A stretch of DNA of 64,000 bases, from the NCBI GenBank assembly GCA_021850325.1, contig JAJZMF010000024.1:62001-126000 (forward strand), written 5' to 3'. The position numbers and the translations under genes were made by a program. This document shows, one piece after another, positions 55,552-64,000 of the stretch; position 1 is the first letter of the stretch; each line of letters starts with the position of its first letter. The notes beneath the pieces are model-generated. The model did no database searches and had not been told where the DNA came from. It was given only the letters and a program-made list of their open reading frames with translations. The DNA is from Actinomycetes bacterium. Lineage in GTDB: Bacteria; Actinomycetota; Acidimicrobiia; Acidimicrobiales; Palsa-688.

Positions 55552-57399
55552 CTACTTGAAGAACCAGTACTGGGGTTCGATGTAGCCGAAGCCTCCGTCG
55601 AACTCACTGGTCAGGCCGTAACCGGTGAGGTTCTTGGCCGTGGCCCACAGGTTCTGGGGCACCGGCTGCCAGATCCAGGGCACGTCGTGGACGATGATGT
55701 TCTCGTACTGCTTGTAGGGGGCCAGGCTCGTCGCCGTCGAGGTCTCGTTGATCAGCTTGTCGACCAGCGGGTTGGAGTAGCCACCGGCGTTGAACGCGCC
55801 ACCGGTGTTGAACAGGCCCTCGCCCGAGGGGTAGGTCGACAGGCTGATGCCGCCGTACTCACCGAGCTGCCACGTGCAGGTGGGGTTGTTGCGGTCCTTG
55901 GGCAGGACGCAGGGCTGCACCTGGGAGATGACGGTGTTGAAGGAGGCGGCGCGGGGGTTGATCTGGACCCCGGCCTGGGCCGCATCGGACTGGAACAGGT
56001 CGGTCTGCTCCTGGAGCAGCAGGGTGCCGCTCGAGTAGATGAGGTTGAGCGAGAGCTTCTCGCCCTTGGTGACCCCGGCACCGCAACCGGTCGGTCCGGG
56101 CTTGAGGCACACGTCGACGCCACCCGGGTTGACCTGCCAGCCGTGCAGGCGCAGCTGGCCCTCGGCGTCACCCACCGAATAGGGGTAGGGGTTGTGCAGT
56201 TCCCCCGTGCTGACGAAGGGGTTGCCCTTGGGGTAGATGGGCGTCGGGCCGTAGGTCGGCACGCCGTAGCCGAACTGGAAGCGCTTGATCATGGTCTGCT
56301 GGTCGGTCAGGTGCTCGAGGACCTGGCGCATGTAGGGCTGGCTGAGGATGGGGCCGACCGCGGGGTTCTTGGTGTTGGGGATGATGTAGTTGAAGCCCCA
56401 GACCGGCGTCGGGGTGACGTTGAAGCCCTCGGCCTTCACTGCCGGGATGGCGGGCACGTCGGGGTGGGGCACGGCGGCGTAGTCCAGGGCCGAGGTGCCC
56501 CCCCTCAGGGCGGTGAACTCCGCCGTGTCACTGGTGAAGGGGAGCTCCTCGAACTCGGCCACCTTGGGTCGCGTGCCCGAGAAGTGGGGGTTGGGCACGA
56601 AGATGTCGGGCGAGCTGGCACCCCCGAAGGACTTGAGCAGCCAGGCCCCGTCAACCACCTGCCAGAGCGGGTTGGTGCTGTAGGTGGTGGTGTTGGCCGC
56701 CTGGGCCTGGAGGAACTTGAGCACCGCCTTGGCCCCGCTGGGGGTGCTGTCGTAGTTGCCGACCGCCCCGTTGACAGAGGTCTTGTCCCACGCGTGCTGC
56801 GGCATGGGCGTTATGTAGTCCAGGCCGTTGTCGTCGAAGAAGGTGGGGTTGATGGGGCTCTTGAGCACGAACTGGACGGTGCTGGCGTTGAGGGCCTTGT
56901 AGCTCTTCAGGTCGTATGGGAACTGCGTCGGCCCGGCGTAGTTGCCCCAGGACGTGCCCATGGCCTCGGCCAGGTTAATGTAGAAGATGATGTCCTTGGA
57001 GGTGACCGGTACGCCGTCGGACCACACGTAGTTGCGCAACTTGACCGTCACCACCGTGTCGTGGTTGGACCACACGGGGGGCAGGGCCATGGAGCGGTTG
57101 TAGTCCAGTACCGGCTGGTTGGGGTCGGGCAGGTACAGCAACGGGTACATCAGGTTGATGAACTGGCTGTTGTTGTACAACGACTGGTTGGCCGAACTGG
57201 TTTCGGGGAAGATGTAGTTGGGCGGTGACCCGGGGGTCTCGCCGAACTTGATGATGCCGCCCGTGGCGGCTTGGGGCCGCAGTGCCGGGTGGCTGGTGGT
57301 TGCGCTGGCCCCGCCCGCGAACGCGCTGACCGTGCCGGCGGTCAGTGCCACCGCAGCGGTCAGCATGGCGGCCGCGCGGCCTCTCAGCTGTCGTCCCAT
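55552..57399 (-). CDS. Family 5 (peptide-type) extracellular binding protein
   Basis: This 615-residue exported binding protein is of the OppA/DppA/NikA type. The signal peptide is AAAMLTAAVALTAGTVSAFAGGASA, with no lipobox. Family features are GGIIKFGETPGSPPNYIFPETS, VWSDGVPVTSKDIIFYINL, MRQVLEHLTDQQTMIKRFQFGYG and DAEGQLRLHGW. It leads an operon with two permeases. Cargo may be a peptide or other small molecule; family 5 proteins also bind nickel, opines and sugars. ATG 57399 follows GAGGAGAACAA. Confidence 0.95.
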   Translation of the reverse strand: MGRQLRGRAAAMLTAAVALTAGTVSAFAGGASATTSHPALRPQAATGGIIKFGETPGSPPNYIFPETSSANQSLYNNSQFINLMYPLLYLPDPNQPVLDYNRSMALPPVWSNHDTVVTVKLRNYVWSDGVPVTSKDIIFYINLAEAMGTSWGNYAGPTQFPYDLKSYKALNASTVQFVLKSPINPTFFDDNGLDYITPMPQHAWDKTSVNGAVGNYDSTPSGAKAVLKFLQAQAANTTTYSTNPLWQVVDGAWLLKSFGGASSPDIFVPNPHFSGTRPKVAEFEELPFTSDTAEFTALRGGTSALDYAAVPHPDVPAIPAVKAEGFNVTPTPVWGFNYIIPNTKNPAVGPILSQPYMRQVLEHLTDQQTMIKRFQFGYGVPTYGPTPIYPKGNPFVSTGELHNPYPYSVGDAEGQLRLHGWQVNPGGVDVCLKPGPTGCGAGVTKGEKLSLNLIYSSGTLLLQEQTDLFQSDAAQAGVQINPRAASFNTVISQVQPCVLPKDRNNPTCTWQLGEYGGISLSTYPSGEGLFNTGGAFNAGGYSNPLVDKLINETSTATSLAPYKQYENIIVHDVPWIWQPVPQNLWATAKNLTGYGLTSEFDGGFGYIEPQYWFFK

Positions 57400-57564
57400 T
57401 TGTTCTCCTCACTGTCCGAGCTGCCTGATGGCTGCCCCTCGGGACCGAATCGCCCTAACGATACCAAGCGGGCGTTCCGCCCTCGGTGCAGGCCCGGGCG
57501 GCCCGGCAGGCAGGAGAGGGCCGGGATGCCGCCCGGGCGGGGTGCCGTAGGGCAGGATTGGGGG

Positions 57565-58272
57565 GTGCCCGAGCGACCGGCTGGTGGCCCTGACGGGGCT
57601 GGTGACGAGGAGGCCCTGGCGGCATGGGGGGTGGCTTCCAGCGCCGAGCCCAGGTGGCCCGCCATGCTGGCCGTCCTGGCGGCGATCGGCTTCCAGCTGG
57701 TGCTCCCGGACACCCTCGTGGGTGGCCTGGGGCCCCGGTGGCTGGTGCCCGGGCTGGAGGGCGTCATCGGAGTCGCACTGCTGGTGGCCAACCCTCACCA
57801 CAGGGTGGAGTCGGTCACTCTGCGCTGGGCCTCCCTGTCCCTGATCGCCCTGGTCAACGTGGCCAACCTGGTCTCGTTGGGCGAGCTGGTGGCCAAGCTC
57901 GTGACGGGGACCAGCCACGCCACCGGGCGACCGCTGATCTATGCCTCGGTGCCGATCTGGCTCACCAATGTCCTGGTCTTCGGGCTCTGGTACTGGGAGC
58001 TGGACCGGGGCGGCCCGGCCGCCCGCCTGAGCAGCGCCCATCGTGCCCCCGACTTCCTCTTCCCCCAGATGGCTGCCCCTTATGCCAGCCCCAGGTGGGC
58101 GCCGGGCTTCGTCGACTACCTGTACACCTCGTTCACCAATGCCACCGCTTTCAGCCCAACCGACACCATGCCCCTCACGGCCTGGGCCAAGATGCTCATG
58201 ATGGTCCAGTCGGTGGCCTCCCTGCTCACCGTGGCCCTGGTGTTCTCCCGCGCCGTCAACATCTTGAACTGA
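57565..58272 (+). CDS. DUF1345-like membrane protein
   Basis: This 235-residue integral membrane protein has about six spans. After a glycine-rich N-terminus it has PGLEGVIGVALLVANP, VNVANLVSLGELVAKLV, LIYASVPIWLTNVLVFGLWYWELDRGG, then FLFPQMAAPYASPRWAPGFVDYLYTSFTNATAFSPTDTMPLTAWAK. The last part is the DUF1345 pattern, which may relate to ion-channel-like folds. GTG 57565 is chosen. It is divergent from the peptide transporter and convergent with the ABC-F gene. Function is unknown. Confidence 0.85.
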   Translation: MPERPAGGPDGAGDEEALAAWGVASSAEPRWPAMLAVLAAIGFQLVLPDTLVGGLGPRWLVPGLEGVIGVALLVANPHHRVESVTLRWASLSLIALVNVANLVSLGELVAKLVTGTSHATGRPLIYASVPIWLTNVLVFGLWYWELDRGGPAARLSSAHRAPDFLFPQMAAPYASPRWAPGFVDYLYTSFTNATAFSPTDTMPLTAWAKMLMMVQSVASLLTVALVFSRAVNILN

Positions 58273-58298
58273 GCGGCACCCCATGGGCAGCGGGGAGC

Positions 58299-59891
58299 TC
58301 AGGCCATGCTCACCAGGTCGAGCAGGTCGTCGCTCCACGCGTCCTCCGTGCCCTCCGGCATGATGAGCGCGCGGTCGGGTGCCAGCTGGGACACGAAGCC
58401 GGCATCGTGGCTCACCACGACCATGGTCCCCGGCCACTCCGAGAGCGCCTGGCCGATGGCCTGGCGGGACGGAGGGTCCAGGTTGTTGGTGGGCTCGTCC
58501 AGTAACAGGCAGTTGTGCCTGCCGGCCACCAGTTGTGCCAGGGCCAGCTTGGTCTTCTCGCCCCCCGAGAGGGTCGCGGCGTCCTGGAAGGCCTTGTCCC
58601 CGCTGAGGCCGAACATCCCGATCAGGCTGCGCAGCTCGCTGTCGGCCGCCTCGGAGGCCTCCCGCATGTGCTCCAGGACCGAACGGCCTGCCACGATGCC
58701 CTCGTGCTCCTGGGCGTAGTAGCCGACGGACACGCCGACTCCCGGCCTCCACGAGCCCTCGGTGGGCTCGGCCAGCCCGGCCAGGAGGCGCAGGAGGCTG
58801 GTCTTGCCGGCGCCGTTGAGCCCCATGACGAGCAGGCGTTGGCCCCGCTCCACCCCGAAGCTCACCTGTTGGAAGACCTGGAGGGTGCTGTAGCTCTTGG
58901 ACAGGCCTTCTGCCTCCAGCACCACCCGGCCGCAATGGGGGGGTTTGGGGAAGCTCACGTGGTACTGCCGTTCGTGACGGCGCGGACCGGCTACGGCGTC
59001 CTCGCGCATGCGGGACACCCGGCGGTCCAGGGTCTTTGCCACCCGGGCCCGCTTGGCTGTCTGGTGGCGCATGGACTCGGCCAGGTCGGACAGGCGCCTG
59101 ATCTCGGCGCTCTGGCGGGCGGCCAGCCGGGCCTGGCGCTCCTCGTCGGCAGCCCGGGCCTGGCGGTACTGGGAGTAGGTGCCCTTGTACTCCACGAGGT
59201 CGCCCTCGTCGAGGTGCATGACCCGGGTGATCGACTCGTCCAGGAGGTCGAGGTCATGGCTCACCACGAGCAGCGCGCCCCGGTAGGAGCGCAGGAAGGC
59301 CATGAGCCAGGCCTTGGCATCGCTGTCGAGGTGGTTGGTGGGCTCGTCCAACATGAGGACGTCGCTGCCTGCGAAGAGGATGCGGGCCAGCTCCAGCCGG
59401 CGGCGTTCCCCCCCGGAGAGGACGCTCACCGCCAGGTCGAGACGGTCGGAGGCCAGCCCCAGGCCGGCCACCAGGCGGCGCACCTCGGCCTCGGCCGCGT
59501 AGCCGCCTGCCGAGGCGAAGCGCTCCTCGGCGCGCGAGTAGCGCTCCACCGCCCTGGTCGAGGGGTCCTCCTCCAGGGCCAGGCGCAGCTTCTCGAGCCT
59601 TTCGGCCGCTTCGTCGAGGCCCCGTCCGGACAGGACGTGGGCCATGCCTGTGCCCGTCACCTGGCGGGCCAGTTGCCGTGGGTCCTGTGTGAGGAAGCCG
59701 AGCGCCCCGCCCACCCGGCAGGCGCCACCAGCCGGCGGTGCCTCCCCGGCCAGGACTCTCAGCAGGCTGGTCTTGCCCGCTCCGTTGCGGCCGACCAGAC
59801 CGACCTTGTCCCCGGGGCGCACCGAGAAGGTCGCCTCGGAAAGGGTGAGGCGGCCGCCCACCTCGACGCTTAGGTTGCGAGCTTCCAGCAC
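58299..59891 (-). CDS. ABC-F family ATP-binding protein
   Basis: This 530-residue soluble protein has two fused ATPase domains and no membrane domain. Such ABC-F proteins act on ribosomes, for example in translation factor or antibiotic protection roles. Domain 1 has GLVGRNGAGKTSLLR and VLSGGERRRLELARILF. The charged linker (about 230-310) contains YSQYRQARAADEERQARLAARQ. Domain 2 has LVMGLNGAGKTSLLRLL and TLSGGEKTKLALAQLVAG. GTG 59891 is chosen because the first strand (LEARNLSVEVGG) follows at once. Which ABC-F subgroup it belongs to cannot be decided by eye. Confidence 0.93.
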   Translation of the reverse strand: MLEARNLSVEVGGRLTLSEATFSVRPGDKVGLVGRNGAGKTSLLRVLAGEAPPAGGACRVGGALGFLTQDPRQLARQVTGTGMAHVLSGRGLDEAAERLEKLRLALEEDPSTRAVERYSRAEERFASAGGYAAEAEVRRLVAGLGLASDRLDLAVSVLSGGERRRLELARILFAGSDVLMLDEPTNHLDSDAKAWLMAFLRSYRGALLVVSHDLDLLDESITRVMHLDEGDLVEYKGTYSQYRQARAADEERQARLAARQSAEIRRLSDLAESMRHQTAKRARVAKTLDRRVSRMREDAVAGPRRHERQYHVSFPKPPHCGRVVLEAEGLSKSYSTLQVFQQVSFGVERGQRLLVMGLNGAGKTSLLRLLAGLAEPTEGSWRPGVGVSVGYYAQEHEGIVAGRSVLEHMREASEAADSELRSLIGMFGLSGDKAFQDAATLSGGEKTKLALAQLVAGRHNCLLLDEPTNNLDPPSRQAIGQALSEWPGTMVVVSHDAGFVSQLAPDRALIMPEGTEDAWSDDLLDLVSMA

Positions 59892-59937
59892 CCGTCCATG
59901 ATGGCCGACGGCGGGCCTGGACCGGGTGGGAGGCTCC

Positions 59938-62166
59938 TCAGGCCGGCCCGGGCCGGCCCCTGCCCTCCCGTGGGGCCGTGCCCCGCCGTCCGTAGCCCTG
60001 CGCACCGGCGAAGACGACCGCCACGACGCCGGCGCTGGCCAACCAGAGCTCCCAGTACCAACCGAAGCCGACGAAGGTGAGCTCGATGTTGTGCCTGCCG
60101 GGGCCCACAGCCACGCCGACCAGGGCCGGGGCGAGCATGGCGGGGGCCTGCCGGTGGCCGTCCACCAGCACGCGCCAGCCGGGCTCGTACGCCACCGAGA
60201 GCAGGAACGTGCCCGGCCGGGCCATGTCGACGGTGGCCGAGAAGCGGCCGGCCGCGAGGTCGGGCGCCGTCCGGAGGACCTGCCCCGGCCCGGGCGCCCC
60301 GCCGGGGCCGGCCGGTGGCCGCAGCTGCGCGGGCAGAGGCGCCGGCCCGCCGGGGTAGGCCACCGACCAGTCCTCGCCGGGGGCCAGATCCTGGAGCAGG
60401 CCCTGGACCTGGCTGGCCATGTCCGCCCGGTCCTCGGGGATGGTGCCCACGGTACGGACCACTTCGGCGTAGCCGCTGCCCGGGACCACCCAGAGCGAGT
60501 AGGGCCCGCTGGTGCGCAGGTGGGTGGCCGCTACCGGAGGGGCCATGCCCGAGGGCAGGAGGAGGTAGCTGATGCCGAAGAGGCGGTAGTCGGACGGGTT
60601 GTACTGGTCGAACTCCGCTTCGGGCCCGAGCATCAGGGACAGGGTCGGGACCATGTAGGTCATCTCGTCCACGTCCTGGGTGAGCAGGTACTTGTAGACG
60701 GGGACGTACCCCACCATGAAGTGGCTGCCCCAGTTGTCCGACAGGCCGGCATAGGTACGGCCCGTTGCGTGGGCCCGCACGTAGTCCACCAGGGGGGCCA
60801 GCTGGGCACCTGCGGTGCCGTCCGCAGCCTGTTGGGCCCTGATGACCGCGGCGTCGGCACCGTCGTAGCTGGCGATCTCCGACCAGGCGGGGACGCACCA
60901 GCCCACCAGCGCGAAGCAGAAGGCTGTAGCGGCCGCTCTCCTGAGACCGAGCCGGGCGCCGGTGCGTGCCAGCACCCTCGCGCCGGCCAGCCAGGCCCAG
61001 CGGACAGCGGTCCCGGCCAGGTAGGCCCAGGCCAGCTGGGTGCCCATGGTGAAGCGGCGGAAGTACAGGTCTGCGTGGGCCGGGACCAGGTCGGTCAGCG
61101 CTCCCCAGGTCGTGGTGCCGAAGCTGAGGGCCAGGCAGGCTGCGCCGAGGCAGAGCAGGGTGCGCTCGAGGGGGGCCGAGGACCATCGGGCCACAGTGGC
61201 CACCGCACCGGCCAGCACGAGGACGCTCACAACCGGCACAGCCCTGCGAGCGTCGAAGAGCTGTCCCGTGAAGAGCCAGGTGAGCTCCTGGCGGGCGCCG
61301 TAGCCCCGCACGTACGGGGTACCGGCCAGGGCCTGGTTTATGGACGACCAACCGCTGGCGAGCACCAGGGGGACGACCACCCACATGGCGGAGCCGATGG
61401 AGCCGGCAAGCAGGACGGCGCCCCGGGCCAGCCTGGTGGCCCAGGCCCCGCTCCCGCTCAGCGTCATCACCATGACCCCCAGCAGTGCCAGGTAGCCGCT
61501 CATGAAGTGCAGGTCGATGGTGAGCCCGCCCAGGGCGCAGGCGGCCCACAGCCAGCGTCGGTCCTGGAACGAGCGCCAGGCGAACGCCCAGGCGAACGCC
61601 AGCGCCCAGGACCCGAAGAGCTGTGTCCAGACCTCGGCGCCACCTGTCCAGGAGTACGCCCCCCGTTCGAAGCCGATCCCGGTGTGGCTGACCACGAAGG
61701 GTGCCAGGCCGGCTGCCAGCATGGCTGCCCCGCGGGGGAGCCCGAAGATGCGGCCGGCACCGTACACGGCCAGCGGCCACAGTGCGACGAGGAGGTAGGT
61801 GGACCAGCGGAACGCGGCACCCGCGCCGACGACCGTTCCCACGGCCCCGGTGAGCACCGACGCCAGGCTCTGGTAGTGCAGGTACTGGGCGGAGCCCATC
61901 CCCATGTACGGGAACCAGGTGCTGAAGGGCACGTGGCCGCCCGACAGGGCCTGGGCGGCGAAGCGTGCCATCGCTTCGTGGACGACGGCGTCGTAGAGAT
62001 AGGAGACAGGCCTCAACCAGGCACGCAGGCTCCACAGGTTCCAGATGGTGGTACCGGCGACCACTGCGAGGGGGAGCGACCGGGCCCAACCAGGGGGCCT
62101 CAGTTGGGAGCCGGCCCTGGCCGTCGGTGCCACGGCAGGCGACTCTATGGCCTGGGCACTGCTCAC
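59938..62166 (-). CDS. Large multi-pass membrane protein, YfhO/GT-C-like
   Basis: This 742-residue protein has about twelve hydrophobic segments in the first 440 residues followed by a soluble, extracytoplasmic-looking domain and a final membrane span (LASAGVVAVVFAGAQG). An acidic pair after the first span (SYLYDAVVHEAMARFAA) and the later GRTYAGLSDNWGSHFMVGYVPVYKYL segment recall GT-C glycosyltransferase-like and YfhO-type proteins that use lipid-linked sugars. This is a fold-level guess. GTG 62166 has GGTGGGCT upstream. The ABC-F gene follows after 46 bases and may be co-transcribed. Confidence 0.75.
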   Translation of the reverse strand: MSSAQAIESPAVAPTARAGSQLRPPGWARSLPLAVVAGTTIWNLWSLRAWLRPVSYLYDAVVHEAMARFAAQALSGGHVPFSTWFPYMGMGSAQYLHYQSLASVLTGAVGTVVGAGAAFRWSTYLLVALWPLAVYGAGRIFGLPRGAAMLAAGLAPFVVSHTGIGFERGAYSWTGGAEVWTQLFGSWALAFAWAFAWRSFQDRRWLWAACALGGLTIDLHFMSGYLALLGVMVMTLSGSGAWATRLARGAVLLAGSIGSAMWVVVPLVLASGWSSINQALAGTPYVRGYGARQELTWLFTGQLFDARRAVPVVSVLVLAGAVATVARWSSAPLERTLLCLGAACLALSFGTTTWGALTDLVPAHADLYFRRFTMGTQLAWAYLAGTAVRWAWLAGARVLARTGARLGLRRAAATAFCFALVGWCVPAWSEIASYDGADAAVIRAQQAADGTAGAQLAPLVDYVRAHATGRTYAGLSDNWGSHFMVGYVPVYKYLLTQDVDEMTYMVPTLSLMLGPEAEFDQYNPSDYRLFGISYLLLPSGMAPPVAATHLRTSGPYSLWVVPGSGYAEVVRTVGTIPEDRADMASQVQGLLQDLAPGEDWSVAYPGGPAPLPAQLRPPAGPGGAPGPGQVLRTAPDLAAGRFSATVDMARPGTFLLSVAYEPGWRVLVDGHRQAPAMLAPALVGVAVGPGRHNIELTFVGFGWYWELWLASAGVVAVVFAGAQGYGRRGTAPREGRGRPGPA

Positions 62167-62482
62167 AGCCCACCGCCGGCCCCGGTCCAGGGAGCCGGCG
62201 GTGCGGGCCGTGCGGTGCGGGTCCTACGGGCCGGGAGCTGCCCGCGCCCTCCGGTGGAGGGCGACAACCCGCTGGGGCCATGGCCCAGTGGCTTAACTAC
62301 GTTCCCGAACATACCCCGGGCCGGCTGCGACGGCAACCGGTCGGGGCAAGGCACGGAAAAGTACGAGGACCGGGAGGGGTGGGCCGTTGTGGCCACCGGG
62401 GCCCCGCGGGAGGCCGGGCCGTACCCGCGGGGCCCCGGTGCACCCTCGAGCGGGTGGGAACGGGGGCAGCACCAGGCAGGGC
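62167..62482. other. 316-base intergenic region with a 17-bp hairpin
   Basis: This stretch separates two minus-strand genes. A perfect 17-bp inverted repeat (62394-62410 with 62424-62440, 13-base loop) probably terminates the acetate-transporter message, though without a T-run. The remainder, including an AT-richer patch near 62290-62375, should hold the promoter of the large membrane protein. I see no gene. Confidence 0.6.
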
Positions 62483-63163
62483 CTAGGCCTGCCCGTAGCC
62501 CGGCCTCACCCGGGTGCCCATACGTACCGAGCGGCCGGAGGGGCTCCACAGGGGGGAGCCGACCTTCAGCACGGGGTGGTCGCTCATGCTGTTCACCACT
62601 CCGGCGGCCGAGGCGTACCAGGCACAGGCGGCGGTGAGGACGCCGATGTAACCCGACCAGTGCACCAGGTCGGTGCCCAGGCGGGCGTGAGCCGCACCGA
62701 GGAGGAACTGGCCCACGAAGAAGACGATCAGCGTGGCTTCCAAGGTGGCGAACACCGCGAACACCGCCTTGTTGACCAACGAGCTCCACATGAGCATGTA
62801 GGTGTTGAATATGGCGAATGCGGCGATGAACCAACCCAACGCGTCGTTGACATTGAGGGTCTTCGGCACCACGCCGGCGAGGTCCATGAGGATGAAGGCG
62901 GCGAGCGACATCCAGAAGGCGCCGTAACTTGTGAAAGCAGTGGCTCCGAACGTGTTCCGGTTACGGAACTCGTGCTGGCCGGCCATGAACTGGGCCAAGC
63001 CGCCGTAGAAGAGGGCCAGTCCCACCCAGATGAGGTCCGGTGCCCAGTTCGCATTGTGCACGGAGAGCACGAAGGTCGTGAGGGCGAAGCCACCGAGGCC
63101 CAGGGGTGCCGGGTCGGCGATGGCCGGGGGTGAGGACTGTACAGCAGTGGGCTGCTCGGGCAC
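62483..63163 (-). CDS. Acetate uptake transporter, GPR1/FUN34/YaaH (SatP) family
   Basis: This 226-residue membrane protein is of the AceTr family, a small acetate/succinate channel with six spans. The signature ADPAPLGLGGFALTTFVLSVHN corresponds to the NPAPLGL motif (here DPAPLGL). It is followed by LALFYGGLAQFMAGQHEFRNRNTFGATAFTSYGAFWMS, the classic second motif. It lies 93 bases after the acetyl-CoA synthetase gene on the same strand, so uptake and activation of acetate are probably co-expressed. The start is GTG 63163. Confidence 0.95.
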   Translation of the reverse strand: MPEQPTAVQSSPPAIADPAPLGLGGFALTTFVLSVHNANWAPDLIWVGLALFYGGLAQFMAGQHEFRNRNTFGATAFTSYGAFWMSLAAFILMDLAGVVPKTLNVNDALGWFIAAFAIFNTYMLMWSSLVNKAVFAVFATLEATLIVFFVGQFLLGAAHARLGTDLVHWSGYIGVLTAACAWYASAAGVVNSMSDHPVLKVGSPLWSPSGRSVRMGTRVRPGYGQA

Positions 63164-63256
63164 GCGTGTGCTCCTTTGCTACGGGCACGCAACGAGCGTG
63201 CCCAGCATGGTATTTACGGTTGTTGGCCGGCACCGGTGGCGCCGGCCGCCCAGGCC

Positions 63257-64000
<744 letters not shown>

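Noticed and set aside
59926-62637. Plus-strand open frame of about 900 codons opposite the large membrane protein
   Set aside because: It has no recognisable domain, and the minus strand shows consistent hydrophobic segments and a clean start and stop. Shadow frame.

Overview
The window is very GC-rich, densely coded DNA from an actinobacterium. Three things support this: strong third-position GC bias, frequent GTG and TTG starts, and several genes whose start lies 6-8 bases after a TANNNT -10 box (leaderless style). Families such as DUF1707, LppM, GPR1/FUN34 acetate transporters, a CtpE-like P-type ATPase and a '[10 protein letters not shown]' repeat protein point to class Acidimicrobiia or a near relative. 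That placement is inference. I see no rRNA, tRNA, CRISPR array, insertion sequence or prophage.

Layout. 0-4 kb: carbohydrate ABC operon 1 (minus strand, running off the left edge) with a divergent LacI regulator and two operator-like sites. 4-9 kb: NYN-domain protein, a 5'-truncated ScyD/ScyE remnant joined in frame to a DUF1707 gene, cupin, alpha/beta hydrolase, 2-keto-3-deoxygluconate-kinase-like PfkB and a membrane protein. 9-15 kb: a chemoreceptor, an OsmC-like protein and a phosphonate unit (phnW, phnX, zinc dehydrogenase) preceded by spaced GGTGAC repeats. 15-19 kb: ABC operon 2 ending in an EEP-family phosphodiesterase/phosphatase. 19.7-26 kb: a pyruvate:ferredoxin oxidoreductase operon with a GltD-like flavoprotein and a DHOD-like protein.

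26-35.5 kb is the most striking region. Ten tightly packed minus-strand genes encode DsrE-like, TusA, DsrE-like, TusA-like, MvhD-like, an HdrA with an inserted GltD module, a second HdrA, a small winged-helix protein, HdrC and an HdrB with one degenerate CCG site. A cysteine-desulfurase-like enzyme is convergent with the end of this operon. The gene set suggests an NAD(P)H-linked heterodisulfide-reductase-like electron-transfer complex fed by a persulfide relay.

35.5-43 kb: adenosine-specific kinase, a GAF-like protein, the P-type ATPase, small hypotheticals and an HtrA-like protease. 42-48 kb: ABC operon 3 with a GH4 glycosidase and a sugar kinase. 48-53 kb: a zinc dehydrogenase that appears to start at ATC, a secreted propeller-like protein and phosphate acetyltransferase. 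53-57.4 kb: a peptide-type ABC transporter without ATPase genes. 57.5-64 kb: DUF1345 protein, ABC-F ATPase, a large membrane protein, an acetate transporter and the 3' part of acetyl-CoA synthetase.

Together the genes describe a heterotroph that imports several sugars and peptides through ABC systems sharing ATPases encoded elsewhere. It uses acetate (acs, pta, acetate transporter) and aminoethylphosphonate, and handles low-potential electrons through ferredoxin, PFOR and Hdr modules.
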